Positions 54,901 through 61,975 of a stretch of 64,000 nucleotides of DNA are shown piece by piece. Both the position numbers and the translations under genes were made by a program. The notes beneath the pieces are model-generated. The model was not told the origin of the DNA. It was given only the letters and a program-made list of their open reading frames with translations, and ran no database searches. Position 1 is the stretch's first letter; each line of letters opens with the position of its first letter. This DNA is from Mobiluncus sp963511525 (lineage in GTDB: Bacteria; Actinomycetota; Actinomycetes; Actinomycetales; Actinomycetaceae), in the NCBI RefSeq assembly GCF_963511525.1, contig NZ_CAUPIY010000008.1, forward strand, positions 1 to 64,000, given 5' to 3'.

Positions 54901-57900
54901 ATAGTTGCCCCCACCAGTTTGCCGTTGCTATCCAACAACAGGCCGGAAGCGCTACCATCCGCATTGGGAACCTGGTAGCGGCCCCCGGAAGTGGTGGCAT
55001 TCTGCCATGAACCATTACCGTCCTGGTATTGCAGTTTGTAGCTGTAAGGTGAGACCCCGTCGGAAATGCCAGCCGCAGAACTCACGTCAAGCAGCGGCTT
55101 GCTGGAAGTGTAGGTCGTTCCACCCTGAGCAGTCGCGGACAGGGTATCTTTTGCCGCCTTCAGGTCAGTGTTGATGCGCAACTGGAAAGTGACGGAAGTC
55201 GAGGAGCGTTCCGCCACGGTGCCGTCCTTACCCCGCAGGTAAACCGTGACGTTCACCCCGTTTGGCGTGGTGGTTTCCAAAGGCTTGCCAGTGATTACAC
55301 CATTGGCGTCCATGGTCAAACCGGCCGGCAAACCGGCAGCGCTGAAAGTGTAATCCGCGAAGTTCCCGGTGCCGCCCGACAGATAGGACTTTACGTCCTT
55401 AGTCCCGTAATCGGTACCTTTCGTACCATCGGGCAGGTTCGTGCTGGTGCTAGCTCCGGGGTCGGTGTCAGCCACGATTTGGGGCAGCAAAGTCATCTTT
55501 AGCCAGCCCTCAGACCCGTTCAGGGTGGTCAGGGCTTTCACTTGGGGCAAGGTGTATTTGGCGCCGTTCAAGGTGCGGCCATTTGTGTCGGTGTATTTCA
55601 CCTGTAGGTAATAGGTCGTAGCCTTGGACACGTTCGGGGTGCCGGAACAGAGAATAAATTGCCCGCCGCCGGTAGCCGTGGAGGTGGCCGTGGAGGTTTG
55701 GGCTGAACATTTCACCCCGCCAATGTTGTCTGCCTGCACCTCGCGATTGTCGCCGTCATACACCCCCAGAATTTCGGCCTTATCGTAAGTGTTCCGGGAC
55801 AAATTTGTACCGTTGACAGATAGTTGGTTAGCCGTGGGGTGTCCGCCGGAAACCCAAATCACAATCGGGGTTCCGTTCGCGTTCTTGTAGTCAGTGCCAC
55901 TGGAGCCGGTGGGCAGCTGGGCGCGCTGCAAAATCAAGGGCGAGCCGGGGTGAATCTCATACTTCATGGCGGGGGTGACCTCACCGTCCTCGTCGGTGGC
56001 TCTCACCCAGAAAACGGCGGATTTATCCGCTTGGGTGGTGCCGGTGACTTGGCCGGTCGTCGTGTTGAACTTCAAGCCGCTATCGCCTAGGCTCACCATC
56101 CCGTTCGTGTCGGGCACGAGCGCAGTACCGCCGCTCCCCGGATCAGCAGTAAACACCTGATAGGTAAAGTGCCGGCCTTGCCAATCCGGGAAGGGCGAAA
56201 CCAAACCGTAGTAGGACACCCCGACGGCGGGGAACTTTTCCAGCGGGGAGTATTTGCTCATCTGAGAATCCGGGGTTCCCGGTTCTATCTGCGGTTTTAG
56301 ACGCGGCTCGACAGTCCAAGGCAGATATTGCACTGACGTGTGCGAGTTGCCATCTTTGTCGGTGAAAGTGAATTTGACCCACAGGGAGTGGGTCCCAGAT
56401 TTTTTCGGTGTGCCGCTAAGCGTGCAGCCGTTACTGCCCGTAGAAGTATCCCGCGTTAGGTTATAGGGTAGGGCATCGGCGGTGGCGGTGGTGTCAATGT
56501 GCTTGTCGGAAACGACCTCACACTTGGTGAGCTTGACCCTTGCGCTTTCATCTGGAGCCTTCTTGGTGATTGTGAAGGTTCCCGGTGTGTTCGCCGCTCC
56601 CTTGTTGATTTCAAGCTGAATCGGCTTGTATAGGAAACTTTGCGAAGCCAGCACCTGCAGCTCACGGCGGCCGGTCATACTGATTTTTTCAGGGAGGACA
56701 TCGACCCAGTATTCCTTAAACGTGTCACCAGTCAGTGGCTCGGGAAATATAATCGACCCACTCTCACTCGTGACACTAAACTTCACGGACTGCACCGCTG
56801 TCCCGGAGCCACTATCGCTCAGATTTCCATTGTACAGGTGTGCCACCAGCGGGGTGTTCAGTGGCAACCGCTCGTAGTCTACTGTGACTTTATCCCCATA
56901 GAACGATTGGGTGCCCGCGTCCGGCGAATTGGTGCCGTGGGGACGGAGCTCCATCTGGAGAGGGCGCAGCAGTACCCGGACATTATCTTCCCAAAGACCG
57001 CTGGTCCAACCCTGGCTAGTTCCGCCTGTTCCGAGATTCGTTCCCCATTCATCAACCCCTTTAGGGAATGGACTCCAGTAGGCCATAAGCTCGGGCAATG
57101 GCTTGAGATTTACATTGCCTTGCTCGCAGGTACCTGTAAACACCTGGAACTTCATGGATCTGACATTGATGGGATTCAGAAAGTTTATTTGCCAGTTTGG
57201 GGTTTTACCGTTATCGTTCGATGGGTCCAAGTTTGTAGTGGTGGTGCAACGGGCTTCGATATTATTTCCACTCTTCATGGCCGCGACCACTACGTAACCT
57301 TCGGCGGGGGCATTCGCGGGGTTATCCTCAAGGTTTGCCTTTCCGACATAGTCGCCGGGACCTCGACGGTTCGGAGTCTGGTTTTCCCAGCGGACATAGC
57401 CTTTCAAAACCCTTTTTCCGGTTCCTGCTTGAGGTAAAGAGGGCTCAATCGTTACCCCGTCGAGCCCCAGGTCGGCTTGGGAGTTCGCGACTTTAATGAG
57501 CCCGATATTCATCTGTGACACTTGGGTGGAGGTTGCGCCGGCATAAAGGAAACCCCACTGCATCATCTGGCTGGCAGTATAGTTGTAATCTTTCGGGGTG
57601 GAATAGCCTTGGATGACTCCGCCGGTGCGCTCCGAGAAAGTCAGGCGGTAGTGCGGAACCTGTTTGGGATCAATCCACACCTGGAGACGCTGGGCGTGGC
57701 CTTCGCCGGGGCGGAATTGTCCCAGTTCCCCGTTGTAGTCAACGAAGTCACGCATTTTGATGGCATAGTTCGAGGGCCTGTTAGTTTTCGAAAGAGATGT
57801 TGTAGCTGTGGTGGTGGTTTTAAAGACAGGCGACCACGCCCCGTTATTGGCCTGGTAGCGGGCAAACACATCGATACCTGAAACAACGGTCTCGCCCCGG

Positions 57901-58145
57901 TCATCATTCGCACCGGCTCGTTCCCCCGAGAGATAGGTAACGACTTTCCCGGTCACCACCCAGTTATCTTGCGAGGTAGCCCCGGATTCAATCGGTTTGC
58001 GTCCCTCCATAATCCAAGTCGGCAGGTCAATCGCACCGGGGAACGCGGAACGCTGCTCAGCCAGAGCCGGGGTAGGCAGAACCAGCCCCAACAGGGTCAA
58101 AGCCAACGCGGTGCCCGCGACAGTCAAACGACGCAAGACGCCCAT
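45966..58145 (-). CDS. Giant secreted Ig-like repeat protein with C-terminal CWB2 repeats
   Basis: About 4,059 aa. Signal peptide at 1-30 (VAGTALALTLLGLVLPTPALA). Most of the chain is a train of bacterial Ig-like (He_PIG/putative-Ig) units, recognisable by recurring GLPAGLTM/GLPSGMTLN, DxxGxVTGTP and TITVxVxD phrases. Junctions often carry VxDxRxP (for example VVDQRVP, ADTRKP, VDNRVP, NDSRQP). After a Pro/Thr spacer (KPTPIPTTTPEPRPG), the last ~330 residues hold three CWB2 cell-wall-binding repeats: HGGNDRIDTSLAV, GGQDRYRTAGAVADHLL and VGVDRYETAEKVAS. No LPXTG or C-terminal helix is present, so attachment is probably non-covalent to wall polymers. The ATG at 58145 follows GGGGGCGAG; an in-frame GTG at 58160 is possible. 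Likely an adhesin or surface stalk; ligand unknown. Confidence 0.9.
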   Translation of the reverse strand: MGVLRRLTVAGTALALTLLGLVLPTPALAEQRSAFPGAIDLPTWIMEGRKPIESGATSQDNWVVTGKVVTYLSGERAGANDDRGETVVSGIDVFARYQANNGAWSPVFKTTTTATTSLSKTNRPSNYAIKMRDFVDYNGELGQFRPGEGHAQRLQVWIDPKQVPHYRLTFSERTGGVIQGYSTPKDYNYTASQMMQWGFLYAGATSTQVSQMNIGLIKVANSQADLGLDGVTIEPSLPQAGTGKRVLKGYVRWENQTPNRRGPGDYVGKANLEDNPANAPAEGYVVVAAMKSGNNIEARCTTTTNLDPSNDNGKTPNWQINFLNPINVRSMKFQVFTGTCEQGNVNLKPLPELMAYWSPFPKGVDEWGTNLGTGGTSQGWTSGLWEDNVRVLLRPLQMELRPHGTNSPDAGTQSFYGDKVTVDYERLPLNTPLVAHLYNGNLSDSGSGTAVQSVKFSVTSESGSIIFPEPLTGDTFKEYWVDVLPEKISMTGRRELQVLASQSFLYKPIQLEINKGAANTPGTFTITKKAPDESARVKLTKCEVVSDKHIDTTATADALPYNLTRDTSTGSNGCTLSGTPKKSGTHSLWVKFTFTDKDGNSHTSVQYLPWTVEPRLKPQIEPGTPDSQMSKYSPLEKFPAVGVSYYGLVSPFPDWQGRHFTYQVFTADPGSGGTALVPDTNGMVSLGDSGLKFNTTTGQVTGTTQADKSAVFWVRATDEDGEVTPAMKYEIHPGSPLILQRAQLPTGSSGTDYKNANGTPIVIWVSGGHPTANQLSVNGTNLSRNTYDKAEILGVYDGDNREVQADNIGGVKCSAQTSTATSTATGGGQFILCSGTPNVSKATTYYLQVKYTDTNGRTLNGAKYTLPQVKALTTLNGSEGWLKMTLLPQIVADTDPGASTSTNLPDGTKGTDYGTKDVKSYLSGGTGNFADYTFSAAGLPAGLTMDANGVITGKPLETTTPNGVNVTVYLRGKDGTVAERSSTSVTFQLRINTDLKAAKDTLSATAQGGTTYTSSKPLLDVSSAAGISDGVSPYSYKLQYQDGNGSWQNATTSGGRYQVPNADGSASGLLLDSNGKLVGATMGTAGFPELRVVVTDSDTVSCSQGCSLNVGLNLKRVDDRRPSVAEDASLTANVGETVTGFLPVNDPSGTPTNYTITSQVKLDGVTLTVDSGTGKYTLKATNQAVAGNSGSVTLKVTGANGMEGTVTLRVHVVDQRVPQTNNNVAIDLEQGIPVSSSPAPTTVTGAVNAAVSPAIKCYATSDFVPAATSPCPTAAQKLPGLTGVTLNPDGTLTGTPVKGDVGEYQVPLKALGVNGVWSAEFNVKITVSPSTLVFEPGVAPGGTTGQAYKWTFNPATGADSLPKTYQVIGSDDKPINGCSVDTSGSKPKLTCNSGVLTNGKTYTLRVSAGTGTAAVSIDRVFTPEIYPPLEFESYTLPSAAVGAVYQQEDGSTFRFTASGGSGSYGFSFPSGSAHTESTTPYSCTGWVLRTKDGEDSGLCLERDGRVTGTPKVAGTIDLTGLQVTDSAQHKAGLPAGAENTLVINPLLKLITPCGKPQTGADYPCRGVKKQPVGTNGKLTIATVSGGAWPYSKPRVEGLDAYNAGVTNPAQQLKADWCDGSPDSNAGGDICLTGTWPKTMVPGSSLNIYVTGAAGRTVTVEAFIPVATDLKFTDKPQDANGTPVVIPSGVSIAQTGNGAKPGNIDQTTWDKVSRNVDNNLPTIGINLDKPAVTGNTLTLPSLVTGGVSPYTYLTVPCDNTDVSGNCALGDTGLFLNKSTGQLVGIPKPGASAAVVVSVTDSDSPAQTKKSNLVFSIADTRKPVVSATRINAEVGENVNQVIPVSDGSGQYESVSDSGKPSWMSLTLTNNVLTVTGKPGPGHVTSAGGGTFSVTVTDMNGNVSEPATITYTVVDNRVPNLSSLTNSSSTDLTGTEGKSVQGWTDLPKDATGYGPKITSWTVEGLPEGVTFDPATGTLSPNKIASGESGTYPITITATAENDKTTTIVKNLVVAASDLAVTEANAGDLTSTRDLGANPATIATVSGGTGPYTVNVTGLPGNLGYKLAANGTDIVLTGTVPTDTSENILTIKVTDDDGVERTLTRPLHIGAGLSVAKTIMPTATVGDSSYGPYCLGVSGGTTPYGISGTSGLPTGMTLNVSNNDVCLSGVPTTGAGNVATGAFSLTDSSSPQEQKQVEVKIPVNDKFSASEPDPSSHSFYAGSAIDSFTPTTGSGDTCYGLDADKKCQKADITYSASGLPAGLSINPETGLISGTPTELVSNRTVTVTVASSAPGSNPITQQFQITVASAFSNPANNFNVTPSATVPVLDNHGTVKTDNPSNQVLPVPEIKNASNETIATGKYSIQGVTPDSQGNYPLDDTGLALTPDGKLVGTLKPGQPPTAGTNGTFNLGDYPIMLQDNADGEPTNTTSNVTFSVTDTREPTITVTSATVEVGQAADISIGVTGGSGKIDTVSLSGCNNLSVSEGKIHVPKNAFSEGTKVTCQVTVKDHNGKSVNSTLTISVNDSRQPKFNTNERERYAWQGLDFTNVTLDSTNPSVKGIPVMTWLVDPSKDSTAAPLKSVKIAGLPKQFKVVSSGGNATLNTDGSYTCSNPADCTIVDYATQEFSGVKDFTLTITANTKKPNGDSTGLTANKSIPLRVFASPLQVNTSAPTGMIRATNGSYDSTVGTVDYHGTITSTTQAGTALINNASAWDGTYALGDANYTIVKVTAYKRDGNSENVGVDKLTLTAADSGDAAMPKGDQTKKAQTLTLSSADTGAIPEGTTSLAVELKVTDGHGMVRSATVNIPVVQKLEWAGPPFNSQGDPVTLDTVGVPGAPYPAYYAEAKGGDGSLSTSLADANTVINNAVDADAKAKFLGGGEYKGIEPVYCAAQGTTKSDTRPKCFPIPGLGGTIPANTWDKPVPADHQGLFMLSNGKLSGSIPPGATPGTHSAQVLVIDGSGQLIKKTFSITVEQKLTLTIKNNELPKGKKGICYGSTTEKPNNGTCSVSKEVGAYDGPAGTTAECELIPRIDGLAVTCTGGKVTISGAPTQTYDGNATVKVTLTGGAGQSVEKTVPLLIETDMIFKGTSANGADVKVETQPDGTQKIQVDTTADGKDFPDMKLDITGGVPPYTYYVEDKDGNRVSPVPCPAGVESTTSKPIVCYPIGTTGLVLDSEGKVHGTPIPGGNAEGNFVVADSDTTSRTKKAAITVNIVDQRPPQVYDLTLNTTVGASTLGSAQLAKQDPQNPEVDTSPGAKAKWPSNQQTAAGLAGFHDSKPNGLSDVTSCSVTDSMPSWLTMSTDGVISLTGNQPVPVSAAGEPHKFCVWYVGLNGVNAPKPAVVSVNVTDQRRVTIESGNSGTTDAKIGEKLADSATPKPLIKVTIPADLVNNPTKPLVTKLNSDGTACTVASCEFTSNGASFTDTSIDGLTVTGLNCDNSDPRSCSVKVSGTPKPSAAGDHQLSYQLTLPNGQTQIISHTIHIPPYDLALTVEPMNPAVVGLQYVDTSKPVMAVGGSGSYWFQLWAPDNKPAKVGDMSLVTTGNQVKLKWIPTDADLEKASGGNIPVTITVWDKTHCEITTNPDPGQPGPTDCLYQVTKTVNIPLHAAPDTKDIKVPEVTEGTSTSSSPVYTGSDKPELTLFSTVPPGNEGLFTFDPNSGVVTLKDTARPGTYTAVIRITLPGVITPFYRNVTFTVKEKPVPEPTKPTPIPTTTPEPRPGVAPISPSTGITYPVRDLDTLVVRHGGNDRIDTSLAVLDFFSAKSSTPTEANNLVVAYADYAGKVSLPWSDTAVLVRDDDYPDALVAGPLAANYNAPILMTPTKQVPHRVVDALRTHGFTKVILVGNPGAISAGAASQLQNAGFQVQRLGGQDRYRTAGAVADHLLAARGRDKSDVYLATGVDYPDALSASSAAIKNVGVVLLTPRRTVDGTSQGWMNSAKAAKVVAVGGPAVAAAERSVHLDEKQVGVDRYETAEKVASAYFPPNPGRIAVATGKDFPDATLAASLTARTGSPLVLTRTDTLTQPTTQFLTRNRASVRKVDVVGGKAAVTEKVRGEIYSALR

Positions 58146-58262
58146 TGTTCTCGCCCCCACTTTCTTTAAAGTTTAACTACTTTCCATACTACACGACTTG
58201 TATCGGCACTTTTGGGCGTAATTTTAGGAAAAAGTGGAATCATTTTGGGACTGAAACAGGAT

Positions 58263-59123
58263 CTATTCGAAATCCACGACCACCGGAGCGTGGTCGGAGG
58301 GCTGTTCCCCGTCACGTTCCGCAGTATCGATGAATGAGCCGGTCACGCGAGAAACCAAGCGCGGAGTAGCCAAGGCAAAGTCGATTTTCATGCCTTGGTT
58401 ACGCCGCCAACGGGCGCGCTGGTAGTCCCAGTAGGTCCAGCCAGGAGCGAATTTTCGGGTAATTTCGGTCAGATTTCCGGGCAAACCCGCGATGAGGTCA
58501 TCGTGGAGGGTGACCGCGTCACCGACCGTGTCGGGGTCTAGGAGCTTGGCAAACACTTGCCGCTCCGGTTCGGAAACATGGGTCGCTCCGGCGAAGTCCG
58601 CCATGTCCCACACGTCCTCGTCACGAGGAGCCACGTTGAAGTCCCCCAGGTAAAGCCCCAAACTCTCCGGATCTGTGTCCAGAGTGCGAATCACGTGGGA
58701 ACGCAGGGAATCGAGCCATTTCAACTTGTATTGGTAGTGAGGGTGGCCGACTTCGCGCCCATTGGGAACATAGAGCGACCAGCACTCCACCCCGGCCACG
58801 CGCACCCCCAACACTCGTGGTTCCAGCTGGGGCGGTTTGGGCGGGACAGAAAAGTACGGCTGGGCGATGGCACCGTAAAACTCGGTACCCAGCAGGTGAG
58901 CGCTAATCCCCTGACGCACCGCTACCGCGACCCCGTTCCACTGATTCAAACCGTTGACAAACACCTGGTAGCCGGCGGTTTCAAAAGCGGCAGTAGGGAA
59001 CTGATCGTTACGGCACTTGATTTCCTGCATCGCCAAAACATCGATGTTTTCGCGTGCCAGGAACGCCGTCACTCGATTCAGGCGAGTGCGAATCGAGTTC
59101 ACGTTCCAAGTCGCTATACGCAC
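58263..59123 (-). CDS. xth: Exodeoxyribonuclease III (AP endonuclease)
   Basis: 286 aa. Exonuclease-endonuclease-phosphatase fold: IATWNVNSIRTRLNRV, LAMQEIKC (metal Glu), YVPNG, LGDFNVAP, KIDFALAT and the catalytic SDHAPVVVDF. Acts in base-excision repair. The GTG at 59123 has GGAGG at five bases; the upstream in-frame start at 59186 adds unrelated residues. Confidence 0.95.
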   Translation of the reverse strand: MRIATWNVNSIRTRLNRVTAFLARENIDVLAMQEIKCRNDQFPTAAFETAGYQVFVNGLNQWNGVAVAVRQGISAHLLGTEFYGAIAQPYFSVPPKPPQLEPRVLGVRVAGVECWSLYVPNGREVGHPHYQYKLKWLDSLRSHVIRTLDTDPESLGLYLGDFNVAPRDEDVWDMADFAGATHVSEPERQVFAKLLDPDTVGDAVTLHDDLIAGLPGNLTEITRKFAPGWTYWDYQRARWRRNQGMKIDFALATPRLVSRVTGSFIDTAERDGEQPSDHAPVVVDFE

Positions 59124-59187
59124 GTAACCTCCCTCAAATGGACCCTCCCAGTCTATCGAATTCCCTGCTGGACGGGACAAAGACACC

Positions 59188-59199
59188 TAAAATTGGTCT
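59188..59199 (+). promoter_or_regulatory. -10 element of a likely leaderless beta-glucosidase transcript
   Basis: TAAAAT (59188-59193), TGGTCT, then the ATG at 59200. No ribosome site. Confidence 0.5.
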
Positions 59200-60684
59200 A
59201 TGGACACGAAATTTGCCAATCCTCGCGACCTGGCACGCGAACTCGGATTTCCCACAGACTTTGCTTTCGGCACATCCACGGCTTCGTATCAGATTGAAGG
59301 AGCCGTCAACGCCGACGGACGCCAAGAGAGCATCTGGGATACTTTCGTCCACACCCCCGGCAAAGTCATTGACAACACCACCGGCGACACCGCTTGTGAC
59401 CACTACCACCTGTTCAACCGCGATGTCGAACTGATGCGGCAAGCCGGCCTGAAACACTACCGCCTCTCCCTGGCTTGGCCGCGTATCCTGACCGCTGCAG
59501 GCACACCGAACCAGGCCGGAATCGATTTCTATAACCGCGTCTTAGATGCCCTAGCTGAGGCAGACATCGAAGTCATGGCGACGCTGTATCACTGGGATTT
59601 GCCCCAAGCCATGCAGGACAAAGGAGGCTGGCTCAATCCTGAAACCACCGCCATGTTCCTGCGCTACGCCAAGGTCGCCTACGAAGCATTCCATGACCGA
59701 GTGAGGCACTGGATTCCCATCAACGAGCCGAACGTCCACACCCTGCTCGGCCACGCTATCGGTATCCACGCCCCCGGTCTGACGCTTGGCTACCAGGCGC
59801 TTGGTGTGGGACACGCCTTGAACTTGGCCCACGGTGAAACGGTGCGACTGCTGCGCGGTTTGGGTGCCTCGTCGGTCGGTTGCGCCCCCAACCACACCCC
59901 GGTCTATCCAGCCGACACCGAAAACCCGATGGACGTACAGATGGCCGGTCTCTATGACGCAATTTACAACGACTTCTTTGCTTCGGCCATGTTGAAAGGG
60001 ACTTACCCCCAGGCAGTTCTGGACCTCATCGCCCAGGAAGTCAACCCCGAGACGGCTGCAGCCATGAGCGAGCAGGTCAAAGGCGCCTGCGAGCCCCTGG
60101 AATTTTATGGAATCAACTACTACGAACCGGCCGTAGTGGTCTCACGACTGCCCGGCGACGACACGCCGCCAACAGCCGCGCCACCTGCCGCACCCCCCTT
60201 GCACGCAGACAACGCCGGCCTATACACGATGCCGGACGGTATCCCCTTCACGATTGAATCCCTAAAGATGGAGGACCGCACCAGCTTCGACTGGGCGATA
60301 TACCCTGAGGGACTGACCGAAATCCTGGTACAACTGCGAGAACGCTACGGGTCGGCCTTGCCCCCAATCATTGTGACCGAGGGCGGTGCGGCGTTTACGG
60401 AAACCGTCACCACCGACGACTCCGGTCAAGCGCGGGTTCATGACCCGCGGCGTATCGACTACTTGGCCCGACACTTCCAAGCTGTGGCGGCGGCTCGCCA
60501 AGCCGGGGTAAACGTAGCCGGATACTATGTTTGGTCTCTGCTGGACAACTTTGAATGGGCCGACGGTGAAACCCAACGGTTCGGGCTGATCTACACGGAC
60601 TTTGCCACCGCCGATAAGACCCGGATTCCCAAAGATTCCTATTACTGGTATCGAGACTTGATTGCGCAGGTATGCCAGCAATGA
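59200..60684 (+). CDS. GH1 family beta-glucosidase
   Basis: 494 aa, a complete GH1 barrel. FAFGTSTASYQIEGA start, LYHWDLPQAM, acid/base Glu176 in IPINEPN, and nucleophile Glu394 in VTEGGAAF. Most GH1 enzymes have Thr-Glu-Asn-Gly at the nucleophile; here Asn is Gly. A Pro/Ala-rich insertion (~320-336) is unusual but in a variable loop. The enzyme hydrolyses beta-glucosides or related sugars in the cytoplasm. No ribosome site; probably leaderless. It overlaps the MFS gene by four bases, so sugar uptake and cleavage are likely coupled. Confidence 0.92.
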   Translation: MDTKFANPRDLARELGFPTDFAFGTSTASYQIEGAVNADGRQESIWDTFVHTPGKVIDNTTGDTACDHYHLFNRDVELMRQAGLKHYRLSLAWPRILTAAGTPNQAGIDFYNRVLDALAEADIEVMATLYHWDLPQAMQDKGGWLNPETTAMFLRYAKVAYEAFHDRVRHWIPINEPNVHTLLGHAIGIHAPGLTLGYQALGVGHALNLAHGETVRLLRGLGASSVGCAPNHTPVYPADTENPMDVQMAGLYDAIYNDFFASAMLKGTYPQAVLDLIAQEVNPETAAAMSEQVKGACEPLEFYGINYYEPAVVVSRLPGDDTPPTAAPPAAPPLHADNAGLYTMPDGIPFTIESLKMEDRTSFDWAIYPEGLTEILVQLRERYGSALPPIIVTEGGAAFTETVTTDDSGQARVHDPRRIDYLARHFQAVAAARQAGVNVAGYYVWSLLDNFEWADGETQRFGLIYTDFATADKTRIPKDSYYWYRDLIAQVCQQ

Positions 60685-61970
60685 ACGCCATGTCCGCCCC
60701 CGCCAACTCCGCGCGCTCGGGACGCTTTCACGCCCAAGTTCCCGCCGACGCCCCCCTGGAAAGACCTCGGCTAAGGTGGCGCGTCAGCGTTTCCGCAGCG
60801 AACCTAGCCGTCTACACCGCCTGGTTCGGACCTATCCAGGTACTGCTGGGGTTGCAAGCGGCTGCTGTCGCCCCGGACTATAAGGAATATGTACTTTCGC
60901 TGGTCACCGGTGTCGGAGCTTTCGTCTCTGCCCTGGGTAACCCGATCTTTGGGGCGCTCTCTGACCGCACGACTTCCCGCTTCGGACGCCGTTTGCCCTG
61001 GGTATTTTGGGGGACAATCCTGGGGGCGCTGGCCTTGACTTGGCTGGCATTTTCCCATTCGGTGTGGGCCATGGTGGTCGCTTGGGCGCTGGTGCAAGCC
61101 TGCCTAAACGCGATGTACGCAGCCATTACGGCTACCGTGAATGACCAGGTGAAAGTGGAATATCGCGGTCAAATGGGCGGTTGGCTGGGAATGGGGCAAA
61201 CCCTCGGGGTGGTCGCGGGAACGGGAATGGCCTCCGCTTTCGGCAGCCTGACCTTCGGGTACCTAGCCTGCATCGCCCTCCTGGTCGCCCTGGTGATTCC
61301 CTACCTGTTCACCGCCCACGACCGTTACCTCGTCGAGAAACCCGCGCCCTTCAATCTTTGGGCCTTCCTGAAACGGTTTTGGATATCCCCCCGGCGTTAC
61401 CCCGACTTTGCCTGGACCTGGGCCAGTCGTTTCCTCATCAACCTGGCTAACTCCCTCTGTACGCTTTACCTGCTGTTTTACCTAATGGATGCGGTGGGCT
61501 ACGCACATCCCGACTTCGGAGTTTTTGTGCTCTCCGGGCTGTACGCGCTGATGACCGTGGCGACGACTCTCGCCGGTGGCACTATCTCTGACCGGATGGG
61601 GCGTCGCAAGCCCTTGGTGGTGCTCTCTGGCCTGACCATGGCGCTATCGGGTCTCAGTCTGGCGTTTTTCCAGACCTGGGAAGGCGCGCTCCTCGGGGCG
61701 TTTTTACTCGGGATAGGCTACGGTATCTATGTTTCCGTAGACTTTGCGCTGGTCACACAGGTGCTGCCACCAACCAATGACGCGGCGCGCGACCTCGGAG
61801 TCATCAACATTGCAGCCGCTTTGCCCCAGGCCCTGGCTCCCCTGCTGGCCGCGCCGCTGGTGAAAGCGTTTCCGGATTACGCCAGCGGTTATAGGGCGCT
61901 ATATATCTTCGCGGCCCTCGTTGTGTTGGTTGGGGCCGCACTGGTGTATAAGGTCAAGAGCGTGCGCTAA
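60681..61970 (+). CDS. MFS transporter, probably for a sugar
   Basis: 429 aa, about twelve membrane helices. MFS motif A-like loops GALSDRTTSRFGRR and GGTISDRMGRRKP. The ~30-residue N-terminus is cytoplasmic. The ATG at 60681 overlaps the glucosidase stop as ATGA; an in-frame ATG at 60672 is also possible. Pairing with the GH1 enzyme suggests import of its glycoside substrate (inference). Confidence 0.88.
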   Translation: MNAMSAPANSARSGRFHAQVPADAPLERPRLRWRVSVSAANLAVYTAWFGPIQVLLGLQAAAVAPDYKEYVLSLVTGVGAFVSALGNPIFGALSDRTTSRFGRRLPWVFWGTILGALALTWLAFSHSVWAMVVAWALVQACLNAMYAAITATVNDQVKVEYRGQMGGWLGMGQTLGVVAGTGMASAFGSLTFGYLACIALLVALVIPYLFTAHDRYLVEKPAPFNLWAFLKRFWISPRRYPDFAWTWASRFLINLANSLCTLYLLFYLMDAVGYAHPDFGVFVLSGLYALMTVATTLAGGTISDRMGRRKPLVVLSGLTMALSGLSLAFFQTWEGALLGAFLLGIGYGIYVSVDFALVTQVLPPTNDAARDLGVINIAAALPQALAPLLAAPLVKAFPDYASGYRALYIFAALVVLVGAALVYKVKSVR

Positions 61971-61975
61971 ACAGT

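Noticed and set aside
45966..58145. Several separate genes or a CRISPR-like repeat array in the 46-58 kb region
   Set aside because: The frame is open throughout; the repetition is at protein level (Ig-like units), with no identical short DNA repeats and spacers.
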